Source of the DNA: Romanomermis culicivorax
Taxonomy: Eukaryota > Nematoda > Enoplea > Mermithida > Mermithidae
Direction of reading: 5' to 3'
Length of the DNA stretch: 64,000 nt
Assembly (NCBI GenBank): GCA_963922205.1
Contig: CAWUHX010000129.1
Location: forward strand, 372,001-436,000
This document shows, piece by piece, positions 43,564 to 54,729 of the stretch. The notes beneath the pieces were generated by a model. The model made no database searches, had not been told where the DNA came from, and saw only the letters and a program-made list of their open reading frames with translations. The stretch's first letter is position 1, and each line of letters starts with the position of its first letter. The translations under genes were made by a program, and so were the position numbers.

Positions 43564-44220
43564 TCATTTAGGTGTATACAAAATCATATGATCATTGTCG
43601 GGGAATATATTAGATCTAAGTCGATATTTTTCAGGACATGTCTGTGTAAGATCTATTAATAAATAACCGTATGGTTTACTAGTAGCATCCTCATACGCCT
43701 CTATGAAATAATTTGAGGTAGTTGGAAAAATCTGTCGAGCCAGTGTGCGGACTTGTAATCTATCGCTTGGGTTTTTTAAAAGAATTAAATATTGAGCGTT
43801 TATCCTACTCGTACGCATTCCATCAAAAAAGGCATTCTGAACTATATGTATAATTGATATATTCCAATGATGCGATCCTTTAGTAAAAAGTTGAGTTAAA
43901 CTTTGATCATTCTTCATCTCTTGCATCATATCATCCATAATTAATAATTTAGGTGTATCTTTACTTTTCTGAAGTTCATTCAAATCAGGCGAACCTTGAA
44001 TAAATTCTACATAAGAACATTTCTGAACTAATTCATCGTAAGCTTCTTGCCATTCCGAATAACACCAATAAATTTTCACAGGAGCAGGGTGAAGCATTTC
44101 TTTAGCAAAAATTACAAGTTTTTTAACAAATTGTGTTTTTCCTGATTTTGTTGGAGCAGAAACTATACAGTTAAATGGATGTTTCCATATATAAAACTTT
44201 TCATCATCATCATTTGACAT
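43564..44220 (-). CDS. Packaging ATPase (FtsK/HerA, A32-like), P2 copy
   Basis: 218 aa, intact; start at ATG 44220 (MSNDDDEKFYIWKHPFN), because the longer frame begins without Met. Walker A APTKSGKT at residues 22-29, Walker B LLIMDD at 92-97, then SIIHIVQNAFF (sensor-like) and a C-terminus with LLIDLTQTCPEKYRLR. Small ATPases of this family pump the genome into preformed capsids. It leads the minus-strand virion/integration block. The P1 copy has lost its C-terminus by deletion. Confidence 0.85.
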   Translation of the reverse strand: MSNDDDEKFYIWKHPFNCIVSAPTKSGKTQFVKKLVIFAKEMLHPAPVKIYWCYSEWQEAYDELVQKCSYVEFIQGSPDLNELQKSKDTPKLLIMDDMMQEMKNDQSLTQLFTKGSHHWNISIIHIVQNAFFDGMRTSRINAQYLILLKNPSDRLQVRTLARQIFPTTSNYFIEAYEDATSKPYGYLLIDLTQTCPEKYRLRSNIFPDNDHMILYTPK

Positions 44221-44544
44221 CTCTTTTTGACAACAACAAAAACCAACCACTTTTTTACTTGAACAATTTTTAAAATGATTTTTATTATTATTTAAAACAA
44301 AATGTTACATAATTATCAAAATTACAATATAAAACAGTGCACATGTAAAATATAAAGATAGATAGATGATTATATAAAATAGAATAGCATTACTGTATGC
44401 AAAATATACGCGCAATGTATGTATGTATGTATGAAATTATATAACAAGCAAATACGTAAGCAATTACATAAGCAAGCAAACTATAGCTAATTAAAACATA
44501 CAAACTGTAATGAATGAATGAATGAATGAATGTAAGCAAAACTT
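44221..44544. other. P2 intergenic with microsatellites
   Basis: Contains (GTAT)n near 44417-44435 and (AATG)n near 44510-44535. No gene seen. This is where P1 departs from P2 on this side. Confidence 0.55.
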
Positions 44545-45760
44545 TTACAATTTACTGTTAATAAAATCGCGTAGTGTTTTGATAACAACAGCATCATCAA
44601 AATCATAATGATAACCTTCATCAATAAAACTAGCTACAGTATCCTTAAGAATTTTACGACCAGTACTTGTAAGTGGTATACATCTAAATATGTCAATCAT
44701 CTGTTTAAAAGCGCAAAGACAGTAATAACCTTGAACTTCACCTATAACATATTCAAAGCAGTCAATGATAAGTCCCATCTTTTCATATAAACGATTAACT
44801 GTTGGTGTAATTGCGATATTATATATGGAATTACGAGCTGGACACTGATGATCCTCAACAATTCCTACCTCTTTCGCGCAATAACAATCAAAAATACACC
44901 CATTAAAGATGTCTTGTATAACTAACTCAGCACATATAATTATAAATAATTTTTCACCTTTTACTACTTGCTCATCAAAAAACCATGGAATATCTAAACC
45001 CGGAACACGTAACTCACAAATACGCTTGGTTTCGGCTTCCAACGAATTGGTATCCGACGTTGAATCGTAGTCAGGATCATTGAAACAGTTGATGAAGAGA
45101 TCATTAATAAACGACGTTTGAACGCTAGCTTCCTTTTGATCTTCACGAGCATTGCTTTGTTCTCCGGCGAATTTTGTAGCATGAATCCCTTCTTCTTCTT
45201 TAATAATTTTCTTATCTGCACCGACTTCTTCTTCTTTAACGATTTTCGGGGTAGAACCATCTTTTCCAGCTACGTCGTCGTTTTCGTTTGTTTTGCGTTT
45301 TATCGCTAGCTGGAGATTTGCTGCTAAAGCGTTGTACTCGTTTGAAATAGCTGGCGCTATCTCATGTATCATATTGGTCCAGCGCCAAAATTGCTAAAGA
45401 ATAAAACATTATATTTTAAAAGAAAGAAAGAAAGAAAGAATTCATATATCAACTCACTTCTTTAGATAAACACCATGTCGTTCCATTAAACAAATTGTTA
45501 AATCGTACTGTAACCCCGTCGCTCTCGACCAGCATTTTATAACCAAGGTTGATGCCGCATCGACCTCCATGTGAAAATGTCTTTTCAATAATATTGACAT
45601 TGCGACCTAGTATACCGTATTGTGGTAAAATGAGCTTGAATCCGCGACCGTACGCCTCTTTTGTTTTAGGGTCGACGTTACGAAAATAGATTGACACGTA
45701 TCTACCTTCAACCACTACAAATAATGCCATGTTTTCGTCTAACATAAACTGGTGTTCCAT
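44545..45760 (-). CDS. 383-aa two-exon P2 protein, acidic, Cys-rich
   Basis: Exons complement of 45458-45760 and 44545-45393, joined over a 64-bp intron (GTGAGT...TTTAG) with the frame kept. The N-terminal 120 residues (VEGRYVSIYFRNVDPKTKEA; GVTVRFNNLFNGTTWCLSKE followed across the splice by QFWRW) have a strand-rich then helix pattern that faintly recalls PC4-type single-strand DNA-binding domains; this is a guess. Then comes an acidic/Lys linker (KEEEVGADKKIIKEEEG), and a C-terminal domain rich in Cys (NGCIFDCYCAKEV, GYYCLCAF). It is missing from P1, as is the polymerase, with which it shares the divergent intergenic region; a role in replication is inferred from this. Upstream is a (GA)n tract. 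Confidence 0.55.
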
Positions 45761-46571
45761 TTTTGAAAATTCTTGAAGAAATATTAAAGAGAGAGAGAGA
45801 GAGAGAGAAGAAGCGAGTAGTTTTTGTAGCAACAAAACAGATAAATGTATAAAGTGTTCAAAATTTTTGAGTAAAAGGAGGTTATAGCTATAATAAAATA
45901 ACCAAGATATATAGCTTATAGCTGTAAGAGGAGGAGTTATAAGCATAATAAATATTCAAGACATATATCCTACAGTATTCTACTATTCTGAGGAGTATAT
46001 GAGAGGAGGAGCTATGTTCTACAAAAATAAAATAAAATGTGTTTATGCTGTACGGTAACCTTTGAGATCAAAGCTAGAAAAATATATGTGTTTTATGTGT
46101 TATAGTAATTATCAAGGTCAGAGCTATAGAAGCAATATAGCCACGTGCGCATGAGTTATAAGGGTCTTTAAAGCTTTTCCACATAAAAAGAAAAGATGGT
46201 GCAACAGGGTTATAAGCAGCTATTACAGTTATTTTATAGCTTCAAGAATCAAAACAAAAATACTAGGGTTGTACAGTAAAACAGGTTTTCAACTGGTTTT
46301 AACTGGTTATATGCTAATAAAATAAGCTAAAGAAATGATATGGGCACGTGTTCATGAGTTATAGAGGTCTTTAAAGCTTTCCCATCATAAAAAAGAAAAG
46401 TACTACATTAACCTCGTAAACAATAATTAAATCTCTACCATAAAATTAATAGTTTTTGCTAATTTATAAAAATTTTCTATTATTATTACTGTATAAGTTT
46501 TTGATGAATAGGTTGTTTTCTATTTTTCTAGTTTATAGTTTTTATATTTTCTAGTTTAGATAATTTTTATA
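45761..46571. promoter_or_regulatory. Divergent promoter region of the 383-aa gene and polymerase
   Basis: Begins with a (GA)n tract (45786-45808) and GGAGGAG-TTATAAGC words. Two direct copies of a roughly 57-bp block lie at 46139-46196 and 46342-46400; both hold CACGTG, then CATGAGTTATA and TCTTTAAAGCTTT. The two genes start 812 bp apart on opposite strands. The repeats are good candidates for shared control sites. Confidence 0.5.
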
Positions 46572-49500
46572 ATGAAACCTATTTATGAGGATATTACTTC
46601 GGATGAAGACGACATGCCTATGGAAATTTTAGAAGATATTACATCTGATGAAGACGATGAAACAATAGTGAATGAGTCTTCAGAGAATATTACCTCTGAG
46701 AAAGAAGAAGAAGAAACACTCGATAATAATAATAATATTTTGGAAGAAGAAGAAGAAGAAGAAGAAGGAACTGTTTTAGATTATGATGATGAAGATGATC
46801 AATACAAAAGTTATACGCCTTACAGTTCTGATGAGGAAGAAATTTACGAAACAGCTCAAATTGGTGGTGGTGGTGGGGGTAGTGGAGGTGTAACGAATGC
46901 ATCTTTTGTTGCGGATGATTTTTTCGAACTAGGTCAACCCAGTACCGTAAATATTAGGCGTTTTAATACCGAAGGTCGCGAGTACTCTGTGAACTTTCGT
47001 AATACCGAACATATGGATGATTTAAATGCTCAAATAGTGCCAACGTTTCAACGTATAGTAGAGCGAATTTCTGAGAATGTCGCTGATAATGCGTTTATAG
47101 GGTTTTCCTTTGACCATCCAGATTTGACGAAAGGTCGTGTTTTGATACCTTTTAGACCGAAACATGCTTTAACTGGAGACTTGATTGTAAACACTCTTAA
47201 CGCTGTTCTTCAATCAAATGAGCAAATACAAATTGATAGTCGTCAGTCTACAATTCGTACCATTGTTGTAACACCACCTGCGGGTAGCGGTAAGCTGATT
47301 AAAATTACTTATGTAAGATTTTCATTTATTTATTTATTTATTTATTTATTTAAGGTATTCACAATGCTCATCAATATTTAAAACATAATGATTTTCTAAA
47401 AGATAAACGCTGTATTATTCAAATCAACAACACGGATGATTTATGTTTTGCTAGAGCTCTAGTTGTTGCTAGAGCTTACATTCATAAAAAAGATAAGAAT
47501 GCTGAGCACAAATGGGAAAGTATTCGAAAGTCTGACAAGTCACATCTGCTGCAAACAAAGGTTGCTAAAGAACTGATGACCTTAGCAGGCTTAGCTAATC
47601 ATCAAGGAGCTTGCGGTTTTCATCAGTGGGAACAATTGCAAACTGTTTTATTACCCGATTATCAAATCAAAGTTTTTAGCAAAGAACGCTTTAAGGATTT
47701 GATATTTAGAGGTTAGAGTTTTTTATTTGTCTGTTATTATTGTGTACGTATTTAGAGTTTTAAGGACCTGAAGCAACGCATGTTTTGAATATTTACCACC
47801 ATAATAATCATTACTCCGTCATTACAAAGATGCCTGGATTTTTTGACCGCGGCTACTTTTGTCCTCATTGCGATCTGGCCTACAACAACAAAATGGAACA
47901 CAGATGCAGAAACGTTTGTCCTCTGTGTTACAATACACCCCCATGTAATCAATTTAATGCTCGAAAATGCAAAGATTGTCTGCGATATTTTAAAAACGAT
48001 AAGTGTTTTGCTCGACACAAGCTTGTTTTTACTCAAAGACGTCAATCGAAACGTCAAAAAACAGGGGTATCTATTTGCGATCGTTTCAAAGTGTGCGAAC
48101 AATGTGATACACTGGTTCGACGAGCACATTCTAATCCTCATAATTGCGGTTATTTTGAATGCAAAACATGCAAGAAAAGCGTACCTAAAAAAGGTATTAG
48201 ATATGGTGTAATTATTTTATTTTATTTTATTTTATATGAAAATTTTTATTTTAGATCATTTATGTTTTATGCAACCTGTTGGTAGCGAGCAAATTGAAGA
48301 GGAAGAAGATATATTTGAAACAAATGTTGATGAGGATGAGTGTCTAGATGATAATGAAACAGGAATTACCGATAAATGTCCTGTTAATCAAAAATTTGTT
48401 TTTTATGATTTTGAGACTACACAGGAAAAAATTCTACGACAAAGCGAATTAGGGGATGTGTTCGAACATGAACCAAATTTATGTGTTGTCCATACTGTAT
48501 GCGATCAGTGTCGTCAAAACGAGGGAAATTTTTGCTGCAATACATGTGGTCAACGCGAACGTATTTTCAAAGGATCTACATGTCTAAATGATTTCTGCGA
48601 ATACCTTTTTGCAAAAGGTATGAAAAACATTACTGCAATAGCGCATAATTCTCGAGGATTCGATGGACAATTTATAATGCAGTTTTTGTATCGTAATGGA
48701 CATCATAAACTACATATCATTAATAAGGGTGAATTAGTAAATTGTTTATAGTTTTTCATTTTCATTTATTTATTTATTTTTAGGTTTAGAGTTGATGTGT
48801 ATCAAAGTAGGGTCGATAAAAATTATTGATTCTCTGAACTTTCTTCCGATGCCTTTGGCGGCTTTACCGAAAACATTTGGAATAAGTGAAATATGTAAAG
48901 GATATTTCCCTCATTTCTTTAATAGAAAAGAAAATTACGGATATATTGGCTCATATCCATCACCCAATATGTACGGTTACAATGCTATGAAACCTGCGGC
49001 TCGTGCCACGTTTCTGGAGTGGTATAATCGAAAGCTTGAAGCAGTAAGTTTGCAAAAGTATAAAGTTTTGCATTTAAATGCATCATTGTTTAGGGTTGTC
49101 AATTTAATTTTGATAATGAGTTAATTGACTACTGTCGTAGCGATGTGCAAGTTTTACGACAATGTTGTATGAAATTTCGCGATATTTTTATGGAAGAAAC
49201 AAATGTCGATCCTTTTGAAAATTCAATAACCATTGCTAGTGCTTGCAACTTAGTTTTCCGACGTTTATTTTTGAAGCCAGATACTATTGGTGTAATACCA
49301 TACAAAGGTTATGGTAAAGAAGAAAGACAATCTGTTATAGCCTTAAAATGGTTGAAGTGGTTAGTCCATAAAAATGAAAAACTGTATATTCGACATAAAC
49401 TTAATGGTGGCGAAGTTCAAATTGGAAGATACAGAGTTGATGGTTTATCAGGTAATTTTGTTTAAATTTTTGAAATTTTAATATCTATATGTTTGCTCAT

Positions 49501-51392
49501 TAAGACACGACAATTTATGAATTTCACGGTTGTTATTGGCATGGTTGCCCTAAATGTATGAAAAATAGATATCAATTAACAGCCGATAATAATACAAAAG
49601 CAGTCGATGCATATGAACGCACTTTTAATCGGGTTATGGAACTTCAATCACTCGGTTATAGCGTAGTCGAAATGTGGGAGTGCGAACTTTTACAACAACT
49701 TCACTCAGATCCCGAAATGAAAACATTTTTTGATACAGTCAAAATACCGGAACCTATAAATCCTCGAGAAGGTAAAATCTTGAATTGTTCTTTTTTATTT
49801 TGTCAAAAGTTTTCTTGTTTTAGCTTTCTTTGGCGGTCGCACTAATGCTGTAAAACTGTATCATAAAATTAAGTACAATGAAGATGGTACACCTGCAGAA
49901 AAGATCAATTATGTAGATGTATGCAGTTTATACCCGTTTGTCAACAAATACGGGAAATACCCTACAGGTCATCCAAAAATCTTTACTGAAGATTTTGAAG
50001 AGGTCAGTTCAACGTCACAACCTTATGAGGGGTTAATCAAGTGTACGGTTTTACCACCTCCCAAACTCTTACATCCTGTTTTACCGTATCGACATGGTGG
50101 TAAATTATTGTTTCCTTTATGCAAAACTTGCACGCATGATTCACAAAAGACCACATGCGTGCATAACGACCAAGACAGAGCATTAGACGGTACATGGGTT
50201 ACGATAGAATTATATAAAGCCTTAGAGAAGGGATATAAGGTATATTGTTACGGTAATGGTTCTTTTTCTATGTATATTATTTTTGTTTCAGATCCTCAAG
50301 ATTTTCGAGGTTTGGCATTATGATAATATTGAGCAATATCATCCAACCAAAAACCCCACTGGTGGTTTATTTACTCAATACGTCAATACCTTTATGAAAA
50401 TGAAACTAGTAAATTTTATATTATGTAAATGTGACAGAATTTGATTGTAATTTTTATAGGAGAGTGAAGGCTATCCTGCTAAAGCTCAGACAGATGAGCA
50501 AAAACGTGAATACGAAATGGAGGTCTACAATCGTGAGAATATTTCATTGGATTCTTCAAAAATTTTAAAAAATCCTGGAAAGAGGGCTTTGGCTAAATTA
50601 ATGCTAAATTCTTTCTGGGGAAAAGTAACTATGCATAGTTTTTTTGTATTTCATTTAATTATTTTTATGTTTTTTTAGTTTGGTCAACGAAACAATATGG
50701 ATAAGACTGTTATCCACAATGCACCCAAAGAATATTTTGAACTTGTGATGAATGTCGCCAACATTATTAAGAATGTTAGACTAATCAATGAACAATTGGT
50801 GTCAACAACATATTGTCAACATGATGATTTTGCCGAAGTCATGGGAAATACTAACGCTGTTATTGCAGCTTATACAACGGCTCAAGCTCGATTAAAGTTA
50901 TATTCTTACATTGAGCGATTAAAAAGTCGAGTATTGTATTTTGACACGGATAGTATTATTTACCTGTCAACAGTTGACAAACAACAATATCAAGTACCCA
51001 CTGGTTGGTGTCTTGGTGAAATGACTGACGAGTTACGTGAATATGGTTCTGGATCTTACATTACCGAATTTGTTAGTGGAGGTCCTAAAAATTACGCCTA
51101 CAGGTTGTACAGTCCCTCTACAGACCAATACCGTCACGTAATCAAAGTCCGCGGTATCACTTTGTCATCAGATACTATGAAAAAAGTTAATTTTTATTCG
51201 CTTCGTCGAATGGTTTTTGCTTTTGTAAAAAACAATGGAAAAGAAGAAGTAGATGTACATAGTCTCCGTATAGAGCGTCAGCAAGATCGTAAAGTTGTTA
51301 CTCGTAAAACTTTGAAAAAATTTCGTATAGTATATGATAAACGTATTTTGAAACGTAATTTTTGTACATTTCCTTATGGTTGGACTAAATAA
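46572..51392 (+). CDS. polB: DNA polymerase type B, protein-primed Polinton type (11 exons)
   Basis: Predicted exons: 46572-47289, 47355-47711, 47765-48193, 48255-48728, 48784-49043, 49094-49451, 49505-49771, 49824-50239, 50292-50408, 50460-50624, 50679-51392. All introns are 50-65 bp with GT...AG and every phase joins, giving about 1424 codons with no stop. An acidic Glu/Asp-rich N-terminus and Gly run come first; then DDLCFARALVVA; a Cys/His zinc-binding region (YFCPHCDLAYN; RCRNVCPLCY); Exo I YDFETT near residue 552; Exo II AHNSRGFDGQF near 633; Exo III YCRSDVQVLR near 757; TIYEFHGCYWHGCPKC; FFGGRTNA; Pol A DVCSLYP near 985; Pol B KRALAKLMLNSFWG near 1173; Pol C DTDS near 1275. It would replicate the element. 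Intron-rich polB is unusual among Polintons. Confidence 0.88.
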
Positions 51393-51394
51393 TT

Positions 51395-52685
51395 TTACAA
51401 TAAAGTAGAATGTTGCATCGAATTAAAAATTTTTCTTTTTGATATGTAAAGATTTTTTCTTTTTTTCTACATGCTTTTTACGACTATTTTTTGATCATTT
51501 TTATAAAAGACCTTCTTGGTCATTTTTGGCAGAACATCAAACTTTATACGCATGCACCCGTAAGGATAATGTTTCATCGCGTAATGACTTTCCCGAGAAT
51601 TTACTCATTAAACAGACCATTACTGACCAATTTGACCGTTTGAGATTGACTTGAACGATCGTTCAGGAATGGGGCCTCCGAGCATATTTACGCCTGCAGG
51701 TGGCGCCCTTTTGTCAAAGGGGGTCCAGGGGCGCAAATTTTTGAAAGGCTTCTTCTGCCCACGGGAGAAGCCATTTTTACACACGATCGCTTTTTATTTC
51801 TTTTCATATTTTGCTCATTTTATGTTTTCCTTTTTCATCTACAGTAACACATCTATTACCCTAATTCCTCTATTACCATAATAGAAAAATTTACCGTAAT
51901 TCTACTATTACGGTAACTCAAGAACATGCATTCTTAACCGTACGTCAACTCTCCAAATTTTCCGCACGCTTTTTACGACCTTCTCGTTTGGTCATCTTTC
52001 TATAAAAGACCTTATTTGTCTACATGCTTTTTACGGCCAGCTCGCTCTGGTCATTTTTATAAAAGACCTTCTTGGTCATTTTTGGCAGAACATCAAACTT
52101 TATACGCATGCACCCGTAAGGATAATGTTTCATCGCGTAATGACTCTCCCGAGATTTTACTCATTAAACAGACCATTACTGACCAGATTGACCGTTCTGA
52201 CATTTGTTGACTTGAACGATCGTTCAGAAAATGGGACCTCCGAAATATATTTACACCTGCAGGTGGCACCCTTTTGACAAAGGGGGTCCGGGGTGCAAAT
52301 TTTTGAGGGCTTCCTCTTCCCAGAGGGGAAGCCGTTTTTACACACAATCTCTTTTTATTTCTTTTCCATTTTTTGTTCATTTTAGTTTTCCTTTTTGCAT
52401 TCATCATTGATTTTCCTTTTCCACCCACAGTAACACATTTATTACCATAATCGAAAAATTACCGTAATTCTACTATTACGGTAACTCTAGAACATGCATT
52501 TTTAACTGTACGACCTATAAATCGATCGTATATGTTTACTGTACGACCTATAAATCGACGAAGAAATTAACCGTATATGTTTACTGTACGACCTGTAAAT
52601 CGGCCGAAAGTGACAAATTATAGGTCGTACACAAAAGATAGGGGTATCCTTAAGCGTACGACCTATACGGTCCGGCCTTACTACT
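51395..52685. repeat. P2 right terminal inverted repeat
   Basis: Inverse complement of the left TIR, including the 568-bp internal tandem duplication (ACGGTAACTC at 51910 and 52478) and about three of the 44-bp sub-repeats near the tip. The polymerase stop at 51392 lies right at its inner edge. Confidence 0.85.
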
Positions 52686-52691
52686 GTTAAG
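52686..52691. repeat. Target site duplication of P2 (right), split by MITE
   Basis: GTTAAG. Its TTA (52687-52689) is also the left target copy of the MITE; the matching TTA is at 53029-53031, followed by AG and then the resumed hAT frame. Confidence 0.85.
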
Positions 52692-53028
52692 GCCCTGTCA
52701 TACTTCACCGCGCGGTACCGCGCGGCGCCGCGCGGCCCCGGTTGTTCTATTCATACTAAAAAGCGGCGCCGGCCGGCGCCGCGCGGTACCGCGCGGTGGC
52801 TTGTCATACTTCGCGGCACCGTACGGCGCCGCTTTTTTACTTTTGGACTTTGCTCTTCTCAAAAAATGTGTATTGGTTTAGTTGAAACCTGATAGGGCGC
52901 CGCGCGGCGCCGCAAAAATTACAAAAACCTATTCATACTTCAAAGGCGGTACCGCGCTGCGCCGGCCGGCACCGCTTTTTAGTATGAATGGAACAACCGG
53001 CGCCACGCGGTGAAGTATGACAGGGCCT
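52690..53028. mobile_element. GC-rich Harbinger-like MITE (339 bp)
   Basis: Inverted ends AGGCCCTGTCATACTTCACC and GGTGAAGTATGACAGGGCCT, flanked by TTA, the 3-bp duplication usual for PIF/Harbinger elements. The interior is packed with GCGCCGCGCGG and CGGTACCGCG palindromes and short inverted phrases (GTATGAAT/ATTCATAC), so it can fold into long hairpins. It has no coding capacity. It inserted inside the right target duplication of P2 and so is younger than P2. Confidence 0.85.
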
Positions 53029-53590
53029 TTAAGCCGTCATCTGATACCAGATGGGAGTGTGGAGTGGAAAGCGGCAAAGCCATTCAGTTTCAGATTAGTG
53101 ATGTCTTTGATGCAATGGTGGAAGTATCTGAAACAGCTAATGATCTCAAGTGTGAATCCAAAGCATCAGCTCTGGCAAAGGAAATTAAAAGCTTTAACTC
53201 TTTTACAACTTTGTGCATTTGGTACGATATTCAGGATTAGTTTAATCTTGTTATCAAATTGATGCAAAGTCCAAATATGAACATAAATGCTGCCTTGCAG
53301 TTAATTGAAAATACGATTTCATTTTTGAACAATTTCAAGGAAACTGGTTTTGAAAGTTCGAAAGTTACGGCAACAGAATTAGCTATTGAACTTCAAATGG
53401 ATGCTTCACATGTGGTTTCCCGCCTCATCAACACATCATCGAAAAAAAGTGAAAAAACAATTTTCTTACGAGTCAAATGATGAGCCTATTCACGATCTAG
53501 AAAAAACAACTGCATTAACTTTTTTAATTTACTACTCGATCAAGCCTTGATGTCGACTAGAGAGCATTTTCAACAAATTAATAGCTTTAA
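53029..53590 (+). pseudogene. hAT transposase (DUF4371/ZMYM1-like), part 2
   Basis: The frame that stops at the P2 insertion (LEKHVKGVTV, ending at 32194) continues here as SSDTRWECGVES after removal of P2 and the MITE, with no base lost or gained. Further coding sense: AIQFQISDVFDAMVEVSE, SALAKEIKSF, LQLIENTISFLNNFKETGFE, and in another frame near 53535-53580 LDQALMSTREHFQQINSF. The SDTRWE and DALVEVSE-type motifs are typical of ZMYM1-like hAT transposases. Stops after 53240 and 53480 show decay. The hAT sequence ends near 53590. Confidence 0.8.
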
Positions 53591-54094
53591 TTTAATTTAA
53601 TTTAATTACTATAAATGCAGGGGAAGAAGTTCGGTCAAAAAGGCAATGGCCTATAAATCGCTCCCCGAACTTAGGTTGTTGACAGCTGTCATGGCTAGAA
53701 ATCACTGAAAAATACCATTTCTTTGGTGGAAAATGACTTTGGAGGAAAAATCGGACAAAAAAGCACATTTTTTAGTGCTTGTTGCTGAGGTAAAGCTCAA
53801 TATCAGTTTTAAAGCAAAAGTTATTGATCTTGAATGTGTTTTGTCGATTTTGTGGTCAAAAACACATTTTTAAAATGCTTGCTGACCTGGTTTCAAGCCT
53901 TCAACAAGTTGGCTGTTGCCTCCCCACCCTTGAAGAGTCATGCGAAAAACATAGACTATCTTCAAACTAGAATTGCTCGGCAGGCACTGCATGGAATTCA
54001 GCGTTCTTTTCCTATCTGACTCGCACGATTTTGCAGTTTTCAAATATGTTCAGGAATGGCTATGATCACTGTAAGACAGACCCGAAATTGGACT
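53591..54094. other. No gene called
   Basis: Non-coding sequence after the hAT remnant, starting with TTTAATTTAATTTAATTA. A weak plus-strand frame (53834-54019) has no family resemblance. Confidence 0.35.
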
Positions 54095-54408
54095 AAGCAT
54101 TAGGGACGAAGTGTTAGCCCTCTTTTGATTGGCCGAAATTACCGCCCCCTTGTTGATTAGTCAAAATTTTTGAGATGTCGAAAATGCATGCGTTATAAAT
54201 GGTTTCAACTAACAACTTCATTTGGAAGAGCCTCAACAGCACTGCGCCCGAAGGGCGGCCCTTCGGGCGCAGCTGCTGTACCCTAAGCATAAGCCTAAGG
54301 GCAATTTTAAAGGAAAAATTAATGAAAAATACATATTGGGCGAAAAACCGTCTGCGGGCGGTAATTTCGGCCAATCAGAAGAGGGCTAACACTTCGTCCC
54401 TAATGCTT
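54095..54408. mobile_element. MITE with 53-bp inverted ends (314 bp)
   Basis: The left end AAGCATTAGGGACGAAGTGT through ATTGGCCGAAATTACCGCCC is mirrored at the right end GGGCGGTAATTTCGGCCAAT through ACACTTCGTCCCTAATGCTT. A further hairpin GCGCCCGAAGGGC/GCCCTTCGGGCGC sits at 54242-54271. No convincing target duplication and no coding capacity; superfamily undetermined. Confidence 0.7.
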
Positions 54409-54729
54409 GGAGAAAGCATTGCGCAGCGAGATCCACAGTTTTTTCCTCAATCGGCGCTTTTTGAGGAACTTTTTTTGAAATTGAGGAAAATTTTTTTGTG
54501 CTTAAGCACCACTTTGAGGAAAAATTTTTTGATGGTTTCCTGTCTGGAGATGCATTTTACGCGTTATTAAACCGAAAATTGTCGAAATTTTCCGGCGCTT
54601 CGCGCCGAATTTTAATTATTTAATACTTTTTCTTCATTGTTCCAATACGCGGTTAGAAAATTTCATTCCAGCGAATGCTTATAGCTTTTAATTATCAGTA
54701 TATTATGAATAAATATGTGTCCTTCAGCT
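54409..54729. other. Non-coding, contains GGCGC hairpin
   Basis: Repeated GAGGAAAATTTTTT phrases and the 15-bp palindrome CGGCGCTTCGCGCCG at 54592-54606. No gene. Confidence 0.4.

Larger units (their letters stand above)
32195..52685. mobile_element. Maverick/Polinton P2, near-complete (20,491 bp)
   Basis: Starts AGTAGTAAGG, ends CCTTACTACT, flanked by GTTAAG. It carries the full Polinton set: protein-primed type DNA polymerase B (plus strand, 11 exons), integrase, adenain-type protease, packaging ATPase, major and penton-like capsid proteins, plus several conserved small genes, a 383-aa gene and a GC-rich cargo gene. The only clear lesion I see is one stop codon before the integrase chromodomain tail. 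Length, TIR size and 6-bp duplication are typical of the family, whose members are thought to be able to form virions. Confidence 0.95.

Noticed and set aside
47290..47381. Polymerase exon 1 running on to the stop at 47379-47381
   Set aside because: Using the donor at 47290 (GTAAGC) joins in phase with the next exon and preserves a conserved polymerase block, whereas the donor at GTAAGA further on puts the next exon out of frame.
54588..54610. GGCGC hairpin as a Helitron 3' end
   Set aside because: No CTRR motif follows the hairpin and no 5' TC end or Rep/helicase sequence was seen.
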